From Henckelia pumila (Eukaryota > Streptophyta > Magnoliopsida > Lamiales > Gesneriaceae), in contig NC_133122.1 in the NCBI RefSeq assembly GCF_033568475.1, positions 180,067,449 through 180,131,448 of the forward strand: DNA of 64,000 nt, written 5' to 3'. Every line of letters begins with the position of its first letter. Position 1 is the stretch's first letter. Below are positions 31,901 to 44,772 of this stretch, one piece after another. A program made the translations under genes and the position numbers. The notes below the pieces were generated by a model that saw nothing but the letters and a program-made list of their open reading frames with translations, ran no database searches and had not been told where the DNA came from.

Positions 31901-34900
31901 AACCTATGTAGTCTTGGCTGATATGCATAATGATTCACGATCTGGCAAATTTGGCATGCTTAAATCTAATGTTATGTTTGATTTGTGTGAAAAAGTCACT
32001 TACATTCACCATATGTCTGCTTTGACCTTCTGAATTTTGCTATAACATCCTATATTTTTCCTTCATGCAGGCCAACCCAAGCGTCATTTGCTTACCACTG
32101 GGTGGAGTGTCTTTGTCAGTGCCAAAAGACTAGTTGCTGGAGATTCTGTTCTTTTTATCTGGTACCATATACCTACTTGATTTTCAACCTCAATTTCACT
32201 TTCTTATAGCGAATTCTGATTCCATTAGTTGGTTTCAGGAACGAAAAAAATCAGCTTCTTTTGGGAATTCGTCGTGCCACTCGACCACAAACTGTGATGC
32301 CATCATCTGTCCTTTCAAGTGACAGTATGCACATTGGACTTCTCGCTGCCGCTGCTCATGCTGCTGCTACTAATAGCTGCTTCACAGTATTCTATAACCC
32401 GAGGTGGTAATCATGATAACCATAGCAATCAATTACGTTTGTATAAAGATATACATAAAATAATAGAAGCATATATTTAATCTGATAACAAATGCTTGTT
32501 ACGGCAGGGCTAGTCCATCCGAGTTTGTCATTCCTTTGTCAAAGTATGTTAAAGCTGTTTATCATACTCGTGTTTCTGTTGGAATGCGTTTTCGGATGCT
32601 ATTTGAAACCGAAGAATCTAGTGTTCGAAGGTAATTTTATGCGCATTTTCTACTTTTAGCAAAGAGCAGATGTGCTGTATGTTGGCACACATGTGATGAG
32701 CACTCAGTTTTTTAATATAAAACAGAAGCGATAAAAAAAATTAAATTTAGCAATAACCAAAAAAGGAAAATCATATAGGATGCCTAGGAATGAAAAACCC
32801 CTACATTATATTCTAGGTTATATTTAATAAAGATTGATGAACCTGAAAATAACATTATACTGGAAACCGCTATTTTCTAGGGGGGCAAATAGCACAGTCC
32901 AAGTATTTGTTTGTCATTTTAAGGTAGTAAATATAAAAAAAACTAATCAGGTTTGGTTGGAAGTACATAATTCATACTAGCTTGGCTTATATGTATTTGA
33001 AATGTTGCAAGATCGAGCTGGGAAATTCTATATTCAAGAAGTTTGTAGAGAGGGATGTGGTGGTGTAGGGACACTCATAGTAGATTTTGTTAGTTAGCAA
33101 AAGGAAGCATTGGAATAAACAAGGTGGAATGATTGTTTTGAACATTTGTAGCAACAATATTTTATTTATTTTTTCACAATCATGTAGATTTTCATTGTAT
33201 TGATTATTTAAATATTTTAACAAGTAGATTGTGACAATAATTGAATGTTACAATTCTTTTTTAATTTTTTTTGGAAAACTATTTTAGTTTAGATCAGTAT
33301 ACGAAAATTTATTTATCTTTTAAAAACTAAAATAAAGATAAAAGGGAAATCTTGACAAATTAATTACATAAAAAAGTAAATTATGGTGGAATGCCACTAA
33401 CATTTTATATTTTTTTGAGAGAAAAAATGCCATTAGAATTTTAGGAATTCAAACAACAAACTCATACCAACAACAATAACAACAATAATTATAGTACTTG
33501 TGTAGATAAGTTGCAATTAATTATCAGTCAAAACTAGCAAATGATTATTCACGCTGATGCTACGTATATGCATGCATGTTTGGGGTACCTTGAATGCCTT
33601 ATTATACTCATAGAAAATAGTCATTGTTGAATGTATGTACATAACCATGAGAATGGTTTAGAATTCATTATCGGCCTCTCCAAATTCTAGCAATTGTAAT
33701 TATCATGTACATGTATATGAGAAAAGTTGTGCCTAAGGATTGGACTCTATAATGATAATATAAATTAAAATTCATAGTCAGTCTCGTCATATTCTAGTTC
33801 ATGCTTATTGAATCAATAATATTAGAATAATTAGCATTAATATAAGCACTATCGTGAAAGTTATGATCAACATGGCATGGTGAAACTCCATTTGGTCCCC
33901 TGAATAATAGCAATGAATGAATGAAAATTTTAATCAATGATAATAGTAACAAAGAATTTAAATATATCAATACTAATTACGACAAATGTTGGCATCCTGA
34001 CCACTGCCACTACTAATAATTATGAATTAGATTCATCAATGTTAATAAAATAATGTCTATTTAAATTCTCGTCAGCATGATTATTAGTCATCCATAAACA
34101 TGGTACTTTTAAACTTGATTTTTTAAATTAAAGAATGAAAAGGGACAAACTACAACTACAACTCAGTAGTAGTTACGATCAATAAATTGACATAATGAAC
34201 ATTGATATTACCATAATTGTACAACATTAGTTCTTGTTAGCATAATAGCACTACCCTAACGTAAAATCCAAAGGTCCCATTCTGTGGATTTTATAAATTT
34301 TTTATGACGTCAAATTAGAAACTTGCATCAGAAATACTCTTTAATTTATGCAGGCTAAGTTCTCAACTCTGTCAGAATATTCAATCAAACAACATCTTGA
34401 TCCCTTCTAGTTCTAGAGTTATCCACTTATCCTAACTTTCTTTTTGTACATCATCCTCCATCCCACCATGTTTCCCTTTTATTCATTAATGCACAGCATA
34501 ATAGTTGAATAAAAAGTTGGTACTTCTCACTAAATACTGAAGATAAAAGGCAATTTTCGGGTGGATGGCTAATACCTGGGGTCTGGCTGGATGGTGGTGT
34601 CGGAGTTGCAAGCTTTTGAGTGTAGGTCCTTTCGTGAAAACTCGCAGTTCGATAGTGATGCTATAGGTCAGATTAGTGTTTGATACCAATTATCTGGAAC
34701 CACAGGGACAACTGGTTTTCTTATTGCAAACCAAATTACCAGCTCTGATGTATGTGATATACCGTGCAGCTACTTATACATGGCATTGTAGAGTTATGTG
34801 CCATGTTCCATTCATAACTGATGGAGCTAGATGTGAAAACTGGAGTTCGTTTACCAATCAATTGGTCCACATTCTGATTCCGATCCCAGTTTTTTTATCT

Positions 34901-37900
34901 ATGCTAGCATTTTAGCTGACTGTTTGTGCCATCCATGTGTAGTTATATTCTAGCATAAGTTGTACAATGCTCCATATAACAAAGTGGAATGACCATAATT
35001 ACCCTCCGTGTTCTGTATAATATGGTAGATTTCTCACAAAATCTTTGTCACGTGCTTCAGCTCAGGAACAACCCACCTAAATTTCTAATCCGTTCCACCA
35101 CTCTCAAGATCGTTCTCACCAGGTTTGCTAGCCGGCACGGTACAACTATTTGGAGAGAGTGATCTGTACAAGGGGGATTTTTGATTGACTGAGACACGGT
35201 GAAGGGTGGGAATGATTATTGATAAATGGTGGACAGAGAAATTTATTGAAACAAAATCATTCTTAAGTGCGAAAATTGTGGGTCAAGCTCTATATTTTAG
35301 AAAGTGCAATCGATTTACTTCCTCGATAGTTCCAAAGTTTCTCTGCAATTGATATGCCCCCTCTTCTTTTTCTTACATGTTTCCGTTGTTTTATCGTCAT
35401 ATAGTGTGAATGGCACAAAACAGGTTTAAAACTTTGGGACAAAGGTCAGAGATGAAGCGTAACACAATATTTTATGTGTTTTGGTGAAGAAAATGCGAGA
35501 TGCTTTTTAAATGCGTTTTTGCTTAGTACATTATAGGTTTTTTGAGTAAAGCACATTATAGGTTTTAATCCAACATTTTGACGTGAAAGGAAGTTAAATA
35601 GAAAGTTGAGTGGATGGTGGTGCATATGACATGGTGAGAGGAATTTGAAAGAAAGAGAAGAAACATTGTGAAAGTGAAGAAGAGAAAAGGAAAAATGAAT
35701 TAAAATATATTATGACCAGTCTGTTTACTTTGTTCCCCTTGGACGATTCCACATTCAATCATACACACCAAAATTCTTACCATCTCATTCTACTCAACCG
35801 ACCATATCCTTTTACAATTAAATAGTGTTGTCACTATTTCCGGCACCATTAGGAAGTTGCTGTTTAAGCTCCAAAACTTGATGATGCCAGGACTTCATCA
35901 AATAATGTTTACATGAAAATTTTAATTCATTCTCTCCATTCTTTATCCATGGTGATTTTACATCTAGGTACATGGGAACGATCACTGGCATTGGCGACCT
36001 GGATCCTATTCGTTGGCCAAACTCTCATTGGCGTTCTGTGAAGGTATATGGCTTCTCTTAACTCCTTTATAAAATTTCATTACTTGCTCCTTAGTTTTTT
36101 TATTTCTCAACTGACTCCTATTTTTCATGCTACATTTGTTTGAAGAGCAAAAGCCTTTTAATATTATTATTCTCTCGATTTTTCATCAGAGGATTTGAGT
36201 TTAAGTCACATTCCCTTGCTATCTAGTAATGCTGATTGTGAAAAATATTACACTGTACTGCACAAAATGCAGATTCACGTAATTTGTGCAGAACAGTAAA
36301 CGTCGGCTTTATTTAACTGGATATTGCAAGTCTTGGAAAGACATGCTGAATTGGCTTTAGATTCTAACTGAGTTTGTCTTTTCACATTATGTGCATTCCT
36401 AATGGTTGTCTCAATGTTGTATGATGCGTTTTGTTAATATTATGGATTTAGACCTAACTCTACCCCAAAATTATCTCAAGGAGGGAGGATTGTCCGAGTC
36501 CATATATGCAACTCCCCAGAAACTTTCTCGAGCTGATGTGGGGCATTTTAACATATCCTTCTCACTCCCAAGAATGAATATTTGGAGCGTGAAGACATTA
36601 ATGGGTGGCCAGATATGGGTAATGCAACACATAACGATGTGTTTGTTTTCTAATACCATGTTAAGATTATGGACTTGAGCATAACTCAGCCCCAAAAACT
36701 AGATCAAGGGGCGAGGATTGTCCAAGTCCATATATGAAACTCTCAGAAACTCTATCCAACCAATGTGAGACATCTTAACTTACCCTTTTCACGTCAGGAA
36801 TGAACATCTGGAGCGCGGAGACATTAACGAGTGATCCAATTATAAACGTTTCAACACATGACGGTGGATTTGAGTTCTGATACCGTGTTAAAGATGTGAA
36901 CTTGGACCTGACTCTAACCCCAAAAGCTAGCTCAAGGAACGAGGATTGCCCAAGTCCATATATGAAACTTCCAGGAACTCTATCCGACCAATGTGAGACA
37001 TCTAAACTTACCCCTCTTACGCCAGGAATGAACATCTGGAGCGTGGAGACATTAACGAGTGGTTTAACTATGGACATTTCAACACATGATAATGGATTCG
37101 AGTTCTGACATCATGTTAAAGACGTGAACTTGGACCTGACTCTAACCCCAAGAGCTAGTTCAAGGGGGAGGATTGATCAAGTCTACATTATACGTTGAAC
37201 TCCCAGGAACTGAACATGTGGAGCGTGGAGACATTAACGGGTAGCTTAACTATGGGCAGTCAAACATACAACGGTAGAGACATTAACGGGTAGTGCAATA
37301 CACAATAGTGGACCTGAGCTCTGATACCAAGTTAAGATTGTGGATTTGGACCCAACACCAGTCCCAAAAGTTAGTTCAAGTGGAGAGGATTGTTTAAGTT
37401 CATATTTGCAGCTCCCAGGAACTCTATCCAGCCGATGTGGGACGTTTTAACATATTTACTTCATGGGTGGGCATTGCTTGCGGTCTTTCAGGATTCGATA
37501 GTCTATGTTGGGCACCCGATAGGTCAGGCAGCAAGTTTTGCTACCGAAGCTGGACCCATATTTTTTGGTTACTCGGACAGTTTGGTATCCAGTGAATTTC
37601 AGCTAACCCAACTGTCTGTTCCTGATTTTTTAATGGTAGACAATCATTGCAAAAAATTAGAAATAGATTCTTCTTTTGCTTTCTTGGGCAAAGTATATAA
37701 TATGAGAGCACTATGCTAGAAGCATTTTTATTTGACCGTTTACCAAGCACGAAAGTTTTTTATTCTCAAAGCATAAAGTAAAAAAATTGTCCAAATTACT
37801 GTCATACCATCATGGCTGCTTAGGAGGAGAACTGAGGACTTAAAGAGCATAGGTGGGTGAGGTCAAAGACGTGGTGGTGGGATATAACTCGTGGATGTGC

Positions 37901-40445
37901 TCAAGGAAGGAAGATTTTAGTTTTGTAATGGATATAGATTTAACTTGATCAGATACCTGACCAAAGAAAAGTATACTTTTTAAGAGTTTGGGTTTGGTAG
38001 TAAAGGCGGTCTTGGTTTTACAAGTGTCAAAACCGTCAGTTTCAGATTAAATTATCGTCTACGTATGTGTCTCTTGTTCTCAATTTTTTCTTGATTTTGT
38101 AGGTTGGATGGGACGAATCAACAGCAGGTGACAGGCAGCCAAGGGTATCACTTTGGGAAATTGAGCCTTTGACAACATTTCCCATGTACCCATCGCTATT
38201 TCCTCTCAGGATGAAACGACCCTGGTATCCTGGTGCTTCCTCTTTTCAAGGTACAAGTTTTGCCTAATGTTGGTGAATTTTCCTCATTGATGAAAGGTTC
38301 ATATTATGTGTTCCAAGTGCATCATGAAACTGTATCCTGTCCCGTGGGTAAGTGAATACTGAACTACCTTTTGTTTGTCTTATTCTCTGTTATTGGATTT
38401 TCATTTCTCAAACCAGATATTAAATTTTATGCTCATTTGTGTAGTCTACTAATTCCCAGACTCTTTTAGCTCAGATGGTAACAACGAAGCAATCAATGGC
38501 ATGACATGGTTAAGAGGTGAAGCTGGTGACCAAGGATTCAATTCTATGAATTTTCAGTCCATTGGCATGTTTCCATGGATGCAGCAGAGATTAGATCCAT
38601 CGGTCTTGAGAACCGATCTCAGCCATCAGTATCAAGCTATGCTGGCATCAGGATTGCAAAATTTCAGCAGTGGCGACATGTTGAAACATCAAATAATGCA
38701 GTTCCAACAGCCAGTTCATTATCTTCAACATCCAGGAGGGCATAATCCTATGTCACAACAACAGCAAGTAGTCCACCCCTCAGTTTCTTCGTCTCATATG
38801 CTTTCAGGACAATCCCAAACGCTGTCGGATAGTATGCAGAGGCCACTACTACAGCTGGTTGACAATCATTCGGAAGAACATCATCAGCAACATACTTATC
38901 AAGAACCATTTTCAATTCAACATGATCAGCTCCAACAAAGGCAGCCATCAGATGTTCCCTCCCCTTCATTTACGAAACCCGGTTTCACAAATCCAAACTG
39001 TAACTTTCCGGTATCTATGGCTCATTCTAGTTTGCAAAATATGCTGGGTTCTCTTTGTACTGAAGGGACTGGCGACCTTTTAAATTTCACAAGAACAGGT
39101 CAGCAAATACTCAATGAACAGTCACCTCAACAATCATGGGTGGCAAAATTTTCTCTGTCGCCTGTCAGTGATTGTTCCAATTCAACGTCACATCGTCCGT
39201 ATCGTGGGAAAGATGCTTCTGGTGAGCACGAAACTTGTAGCTTGGATGCCCAGAATCATGGTCTTTTCGGCACTAATATGGACTCCTCTAGCCTCCTCCT
39301 TCCTACCACAGTGTCTGGTATTGGCACTTCTTCAGTTCATGCTGATATGTCCTCTATGCCACTAGGGGGATCTGGGTATCAAAGCCCTCTATATGGTTAT
39401 GTGCAAGATTCCTCTGATGTTTTGCACGGTGCAGGTCACATTGGCCAACCGGCACAGGCCTCTACCTTCGTCAAGGTGCTTGTTTGAGATTGATATATCA
39501 TATAATGTACATCCCAGCCTTTTCTCAGTTTGAGCATGTTGGAAGTGATTTTTCCTTTGCGTTTTCTGGTTTCTGTTTTTTGTGTCTAGGTCTATAAAAC
39601 GGGGTCCGTTGGTAGGTCGCTGGACATCGCCCAGTTCAACAGCTATCAGGAGCTGCGACAGGAATTGGGTCAAATGTTCAGGATTCCAGGGTTGCTTGAA
39701 GACCCTCAAAGATCAGGCTGGCAGCTTGTATTTGTTGACAGGGAGGACGATGTGCTTCTCCTTGGAGACGACCCATGGGAGTAAGTATCTATATATATAT
39801 GTAGTATATACATATAATATGTACGTAGAAATCATTGTATAAACTACCTTTATATGTTTAAGTGGAAGGTGGTAATAGAAACTATATTTAGGCTATCGAA
39901 TATATATAATTTAAAATCTCCTGAAGCTCAATTAAAAAAAGTACTTTAAAAAGGATAAGAAAGTATACAGAAGGCGATTTTTAAACTAAATCTATTTCGA
40001 CCATTCATTATTTCTTCTTTAAGGGAATTGAGTTTTTTGCATTTATTAAACTTCATCCAGGCAACATGAAATTCGAATCTGGAAAGTAAATAACCATAAA
40101 CACACATGTTAAACTTCATCTTCATTATGTCATCTTTTCAAGAATCAAAACTTAGAAATAGGATCTCCTGTTTTCGTTATGTTAATGTGGATTATTTGAT
40201 CAGCGATCCTGCTTTGTCTGTGGTTTCAAGATTTGGCTTTATGTTGAATTGATGGTGTCAAATGCATGTACAGCGCTTTTGTTAACAATGTCTGGTACAT
40301 CAAGATTCTTTCTCCCGAGGATATGCAGAAGCTGGGAAAACAAGATGCTGAATCCTTGAGTACAAATGCAGTCGAAACGGTGAGCAACAATGGTGCCAAC
40401 GACATTGTGTCGAGTATTCCAACTTTAGGGTCTCTTGATTACTGA
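28948..40445 (+). CDS. ARF8: Auxin response factor, ARF6/ARF8 group (activator type)
   Basis: Exons: 28948-28990, 29264-29376, 29482-29580, 29689-29745, 29843-29998, 30076-30160, 32071-32161, 32239-32403, 32508-32630, 35968-36043, 38103-38250, 38460-39475, 39590-39780, 40274-40445; in phase, 844 aa. The N-terminal dimerisation/B3 module has the B3 domain from about residue 127 ([20 protein letters not shown]) to about 230. An Auxin_resp domain follows (about 255-355), then a long Gln-rich middle region encoded mainly by exon 12, typical of activator ARFs. The C-terminal PB1 domain starts at [12 protein letters not shown] (725), with the basic Lys727 and the acidic GDDPWDAF motif. It binds AuxREs in the nucleus and is repressed by Aux/IAA partners (family knowledge). 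The short N-terminal [11 protein letters not shown] and the total length favour ARF8 over ARF6. Exon 14 reads through a GTGAGC at 40380 to end in GSLDY; an extra intron there is possible but not needed. Confidence 0.93.
30161..32070 (+). other. ARF intron 6 (1.9 kb)
   Basis: Flanked by exon ends that code the continuous B3 sequence FRHIFRG / QPKRHLL. No element was recognised inside. The 114-codon frame at 30927 has no supporting features. Confidence 0.7.
32631..35967 (+). other. ARF intron 9 (3.3 kb)
   Basis: The largest intron; it separates EESSVR from RYMGTITG and is AT-rich. The stretch 34500-34920 has more even composition and could be an old insertion, but no terminal repeats or coding motifs were found. 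Confidence 0.7.
36432..37452 (-). mobile_element. Tandem TRIM-like LTR array in ARF intron 10
   Basis: Five LTR-like copies of about 122 bp lie in tandem: 36432-36553, 36659-36780, 36886-37008, 37114-about 37208 (truncated) and 37330-37452. They start TGTTAA(A)GA and end TTTTAACA or close variants. They are separated by internal spacers of about 105 bp (36554-36658, 36781-36885, 37009-37113). Read on the minus strand, TGGTATCAGAGC (37318-37329), the usual initiator-Met tRNA primer site, abuts an LTR, and GGGAGTGAGAAGGATA (36554-36569) is a polypurine tract before the next LTR. Short LTRs, PBS, PPT and no coding sequence define TRIM elements (terminal-repeat retrotransposons in miniature). No outer TSD was found. 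Confidence 0.75.
39709..39729 (+). promoter_or_regulatory. miR167 target site in ARF exon 13
   Basis: AAGATCAGGCTGGCAGCTTG plus a final T is the 21-nt miR167-complementary site found in ARF6/ARF8 genes. It encodes RSGWQLV within the PB1-domain exon. miR167 cleaves ARF6/ARF8 messages (family knowledge). The core is intact here, so miR167 control is very likely. Confidence 0.92.
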
Positions 40446-41316
40446 GCAAAATCGGGGCTCATAAAGCAGCATGCCTAGCTAGAAGTCTTGAAGATGTTGA
40501 TTTTCTTCAGCTTCATAGGCTGCCGTTATTTTGTTTCCGGTTCCAGACATATGTTATTTATGATGTTTTTAAGATATAGGAAACCTAATATATGGTGGTT
40601 AATTGTCCCTTTTCAAAGAACATGAATCTGCATTCTGTATCACAACTATCAATCAGCAACTTAAATTAGATAACTGGAGGATATTACTGTATTGTAATCT
40701 TTAAGTTGTTTCCAAACTTCTGTTACACTCACCTTTTAATAATTATATGTGACTGAATATTGATGATATACTCTTTACATATTTGGCATCGATCTCCTTT
40801 GCTTTTGGATTTGTCATCTGTTTGATTAGTTAATAGTTAATTTTCATCCGTTTGGTTGTGCTACGATGGATAATTTGAGACGATGAATTTCAAATTTTGA
40901 TGATGAATTTCAAATTTTGATTATGTATCGAGTTGTGTAGTTTAAAATTAGTCGTGGTGAGTTATAATAGTGTTCTAGAGAGTGGTAGATTGGTAGTAGT
41001 CTATTGTCTGAGTGTTGCATCTTTATCAAGTTATTATGTGATTTCAATAATAACTGTGGTGAGTGAGAACACTCACTGTTCTAAAAAAGAGTAGTCGGAC
41101 AGTCACTCACGACCTAAGCTTCTAGTGAGCTCTAGTAAAATTTATCTTTTCAGTTAAAATATGTAATTATTCTCTCAAATTTTTTTTTGTTCAAATCAAA
41201 TTTATTGATGCAACTTCCAAGCGTAACAGGTGCAAATGTTAAATTCCATGTATATCTACCCAATGCAATAAAATATCTACAAACTAATTTTAGTTTGTTT
41301 GACATGTAAATAAATG
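40446..41316. other. ARF 3' UTR and downstream spacer
   Basis: The first roughly 300 bp are probably 3' UTR. A 19-bp word (GATGAATTTCAAATTTTGA) is repeated in tandem at 40881-40920. No further gene seen. Confidence 0.5.
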
Positions 41317-41329
41317 TATAGGTGTTGCA

Positions 41330-41551
41330 CCTAAGTGGGTGTTCAAGTTGGTGGAGTAGGTGAACTCTTGGCCATAGGTTAGTAGTTCGATTTCTCATGC
41401 CAACACCTTCTTGGGCTAGCATGTCACACAAGGCTTGCCTAGTGTGGTTTACCTGACTAGCGTAATTTGCAGGCTATTGCGTTAGTCCGGGGGTTTACCC
41501 AGAGCGCATCGAAAGGTAGCGGCCGCGGGTTCCCACGAAAAAAGAAAAATA
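41330..41551 (+). mobile_element. tRNA-derived SINE with 13-bp TSD
   Basis: The element runs from CCTAAGTGGGTG to an A-rich tail (ACGAAAAAAGAAAAA). Its head resembles a tRNA promoter: box A-like GTGTTCAAGTTGG at about 41339-41351 and box B-like AGTTCGATTTC at 41384-41394, spaced as in Pol III genes. The flanks 41317-41329 and 41552-41564 are identical (TATAGGTGTTGCA), a direct target duplication typical of LINE-driven insertion. It is 222 bp; the family name is not assigned. Confidence 0.85.
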
Positions 41552-41564
41552 TATAGGTGTTGCA

Positions 41565-43325
41565 TAAATTTAATTAGAAACAACTTTATTAGGGGGAAAT
41601 AACTGTGTGCATGTTGCGGTCAATTGGTATGCAAATTTCTAATATTTTTTTAAAATGTTAAAAAAAAGGGATATAGAATGCCACACTTTAATTTACTAGT
41701 AGTAAGCAACACGTGTTTCGCATGTAATAACATTTTCTTTGCGATCAATTAGGTATTTGATAGAATTAAAGATGATGTTCATGTTGAAAATTTTGAAACA
41801 CATATACGTTAAAGACAAATATAGCTGATTATGTAAATGAATACATATTTCAATTTTTTATATATATATTTTTACATTTTTGTTTTTTTAAATCTTTATA
41901 TATTTCTAGTTACTTTATTAGGTATTTCAATCTTATTTGTTTTTTCCTTGATAATTTATCTATATTTTCAAAATATAGCGTCTATGTTTTGTTAGTCATC
42001 AATTATATCTTATATTATTTTTCTCATGATTATGTTGAATCTTCTATTTTAGTAATTGACCTCAAATATAATTAATATATGGTATACCATTTATTCGAAT
42101 TTTTCTCTATTTAATAAATAATTACATAAGGGGCAACTACCAAAAAAAATAAAAATACTAAACCTTATTTTCATTTAGACATCAATCTTCATATCAGGAA
42201 ATGGTGTCAATCTCCATGTCAATTTTTTGAAGTTTAACTCATTGACATTAAAATATTAAAATAACATCACTTTATTACGTGCTTTGCACATATGTTTATT
42301 TTCCACTTAATATGCTCAAAGTAATAAATTTAATTATCATACCAAATTCATCTCATTCTCGTAACAATCCAATTGTTAAATTTAGTTTATTTGTCACTCA
42401 TTAAAGTACTATTGAACAATAATTTAGTTTTAATAGACAAAAAAATGGTACTCTAAGATCTAAATTAAGTAATTATCTATAAATATATATTAGTATGCAA
42501 TAATTGAGTTCTATTAATTAATTACTATTTGACACCAAATAATTATTGATACCCCAATTACATAATTTTAATATCGAATAGGATCTAGTTAATGCCCATT
42601 ATTGATATTTTATTATATCTTGCACTAAATCCTGTATGATTTTGTTAAAATAACAAGTCTACTATCTAGTTAGTCCTGCATTTTTAACATGTTATGCTTG
42701 TAATGCTCTATTTCTCCAACATTATTGCTTATCATGCCCCCCAAATTCCATAGTTTGCCACATATAATTATACCGACCAGCTTTAGTGTACTCAATTACT
42801 ATCTAATAAGGATGAATTGTTATTTAATAACATTTAATTAATGTATGATAGTACTTACTTTTTGTGTAATAATACTCAATCATAGTATGAGTTACCCAAT
42901 TTATCGTATCACATTTTCTATTTATAATATAATTTAGAGTGCTCAATTAATGTCTAAAAACAAGCTCATACTATTTAAAATACATATATAATTGTTGTCT
43001 GTTAAGGATACACATTATTATCCACAATAATCACCAAAGAGATGTATGAGAATAAAGTAGAATATATACCAAGTGAATTGAACTTGTTATCTTGTTTTAC
43101 TTTTATTGGTATTTATATGACATCAATTAATCTTCGCCTAAACAAAAAACATTCGTCGAAATAACAAAATAAATAAAAATGATCTTCGAGGATCCCAAAT
43201 AATAAAATTATTCTCTATTAATATTCCATAATATTATAGAGCTCGTCTGATGAATATCGATAACTTCAACCGTCTTCTTCCAAAAAACAATAACTAATTG
43301 TCTAATTTTTTCTCGGCCATCGTAA
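41565..43325. other. AT-rich spacer, no gene seen
   Basis: Long AT-rich stretch with no recognised coding region, terminal repeat or RNA gene. Confidence 0.6.
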
Positions 43326-44073
43326 TGTTTGGTAAGTCAATGGAATCCGGATATCTCCATAATGGTATGATATTATCCACTTTGGGCACAAGCCCTTATG
43401 ATTTTGATTTTGGAAACCCACCCAAAAACCTCATACCAATGAAAATATCATTCCATATTTTAATCCATGATCTTTTTATTTAAACTTCCAATGTGGGACT
43501 TTTTTGGTCATCCAATGTGGGCCTTTGGTTGACCATTCCTAATAATCTTTCAACGTGGGACTTTGGTTGACTATTCTTAACAATCCTCCTCTCAAACGAA
43601 GTTCCACCAGGCCTCCCCTCAATCCGTCCCTCCAATCGAGCCTATTCACCTTCAATGCATTGCAACACACGCCTTACATGAATTTTCAGGAGCGTCCCTC
43701 GAGAGCTTTTTCACGGATCTTTAATCGGGGCCTCAAACTTCTTCTCCTTGAGTTTCCGAGGATTCCACCCAACATTTGTTTTTATCAGACCATGACTCGT
43801 TTCCCACAGACGACGCCATTTGTTAAGTCAATGGAATCCGGATATCTCCACAATGGTATGATATTGTTCACTTTGGGCACAAGCCCTCATGGTTTTGATT
43901 TGGGAACCCACCCAAAAGGCCTCATACCAATGGAGATATCATTCCATATTTTAATCCATGATCTTTTTACTTAAACTTTCAATGTGGGACTTTTTTGGTC
44001 ATCCAATGTGGGTCTTTGGTTGACCATTCATAATAATCTTCCAATGTGGGACTTTGGTTGACTATTTTTAACA
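43326..44073 (-). mobile_element. Second TRIM-like element, LTR-internal-LTR
   Basis: Two direct repeats, 43326-43582 and 43821-44073, share blocks such as GTCAATGGAATCCGGATATC and CACTTTGGGCACAAGCCC and end in TTGACTATT(C/T)TTAACA. They enclose 238 bp. On the minus strand GAGAGGAGGAT (a purine-rich PPT-like tract) precedes the LTR at 43582, and AATGGCGTCGTCTGTGGG (PBS-like) follows the LTR at 43821. The LTRs contain sub-repeats of CCAATGTGGGAC(TTT). Non-coding. The first LTR start has a small insertion, and no TSD is evident. Confidence 0.7.
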
Positions 44074-44772
44074 ATGTTAATGACCTTGAGCGATATATGT
44101 CTCGCCAATTTATCTGTACATACATTTTTTTTCATTTTCATTAAGCTCACCTCCAAAATATTCGTTTCCATCCAGAAACAAGAACGATTCTTCTTTTGCA
44201 TCAAAACCTCATTCTCCATATTTCACATTTTTTCTTTAATTTTTTTGTTGGATCAAGAAACAAAATAAATTTTTATTTTAATGATAACGGAACTTTTATT
44301 ATATTTCTAACATATTTACTAGAGTGTAGTTGATAGAGTCAAGTTGGATATGATAAGTTGCTGAAATATAATTCTAGCACAACTTAGTTTCTAGCGCATC
44401 TGTTTGTTTCATGCATATATATCTCATAGTTCAATGATCCAAATAACTAGCTACTAAGACAGTTGAGCAACAAGTCAAAAATGTACAAGTCCTATTTCAG
44501 ATCGGCTCAACGAATTTGGATGTTATTAAGGGAAAATGGTGGTCGCAAGTTCCAACTTGATGTAATTGATTCAACAATACGCTTGACAGAACCAGCTCTG
44601 ACATTTTGGTTATATCTCTCAGCTCGGTTATTGAAATGGAACAATTCAGCATGTGTTGAGACAGTTATCTACAAATCATATTCACTAATCAAAGTCTGTC
44701 AAAAATAAAGAAGTTGATAAATCGCGATGAAGTTGTTGGTTCTGCATAGGAGGAAGAAAGCATTCAAGTTTG
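44074..44772. other. Spacer, no gene supported
   Basis: Short open frames at 44074 and 44463 have no recognisable features. Confidence 0.5.

Noticed and set aside
36406-37108. Open frames of 70-100 codons on both strands in ARF intron 10
   Set aside because: They fall in the TRIM-like LTR array; the repeats explain them, and TRIM elements are non-coding.
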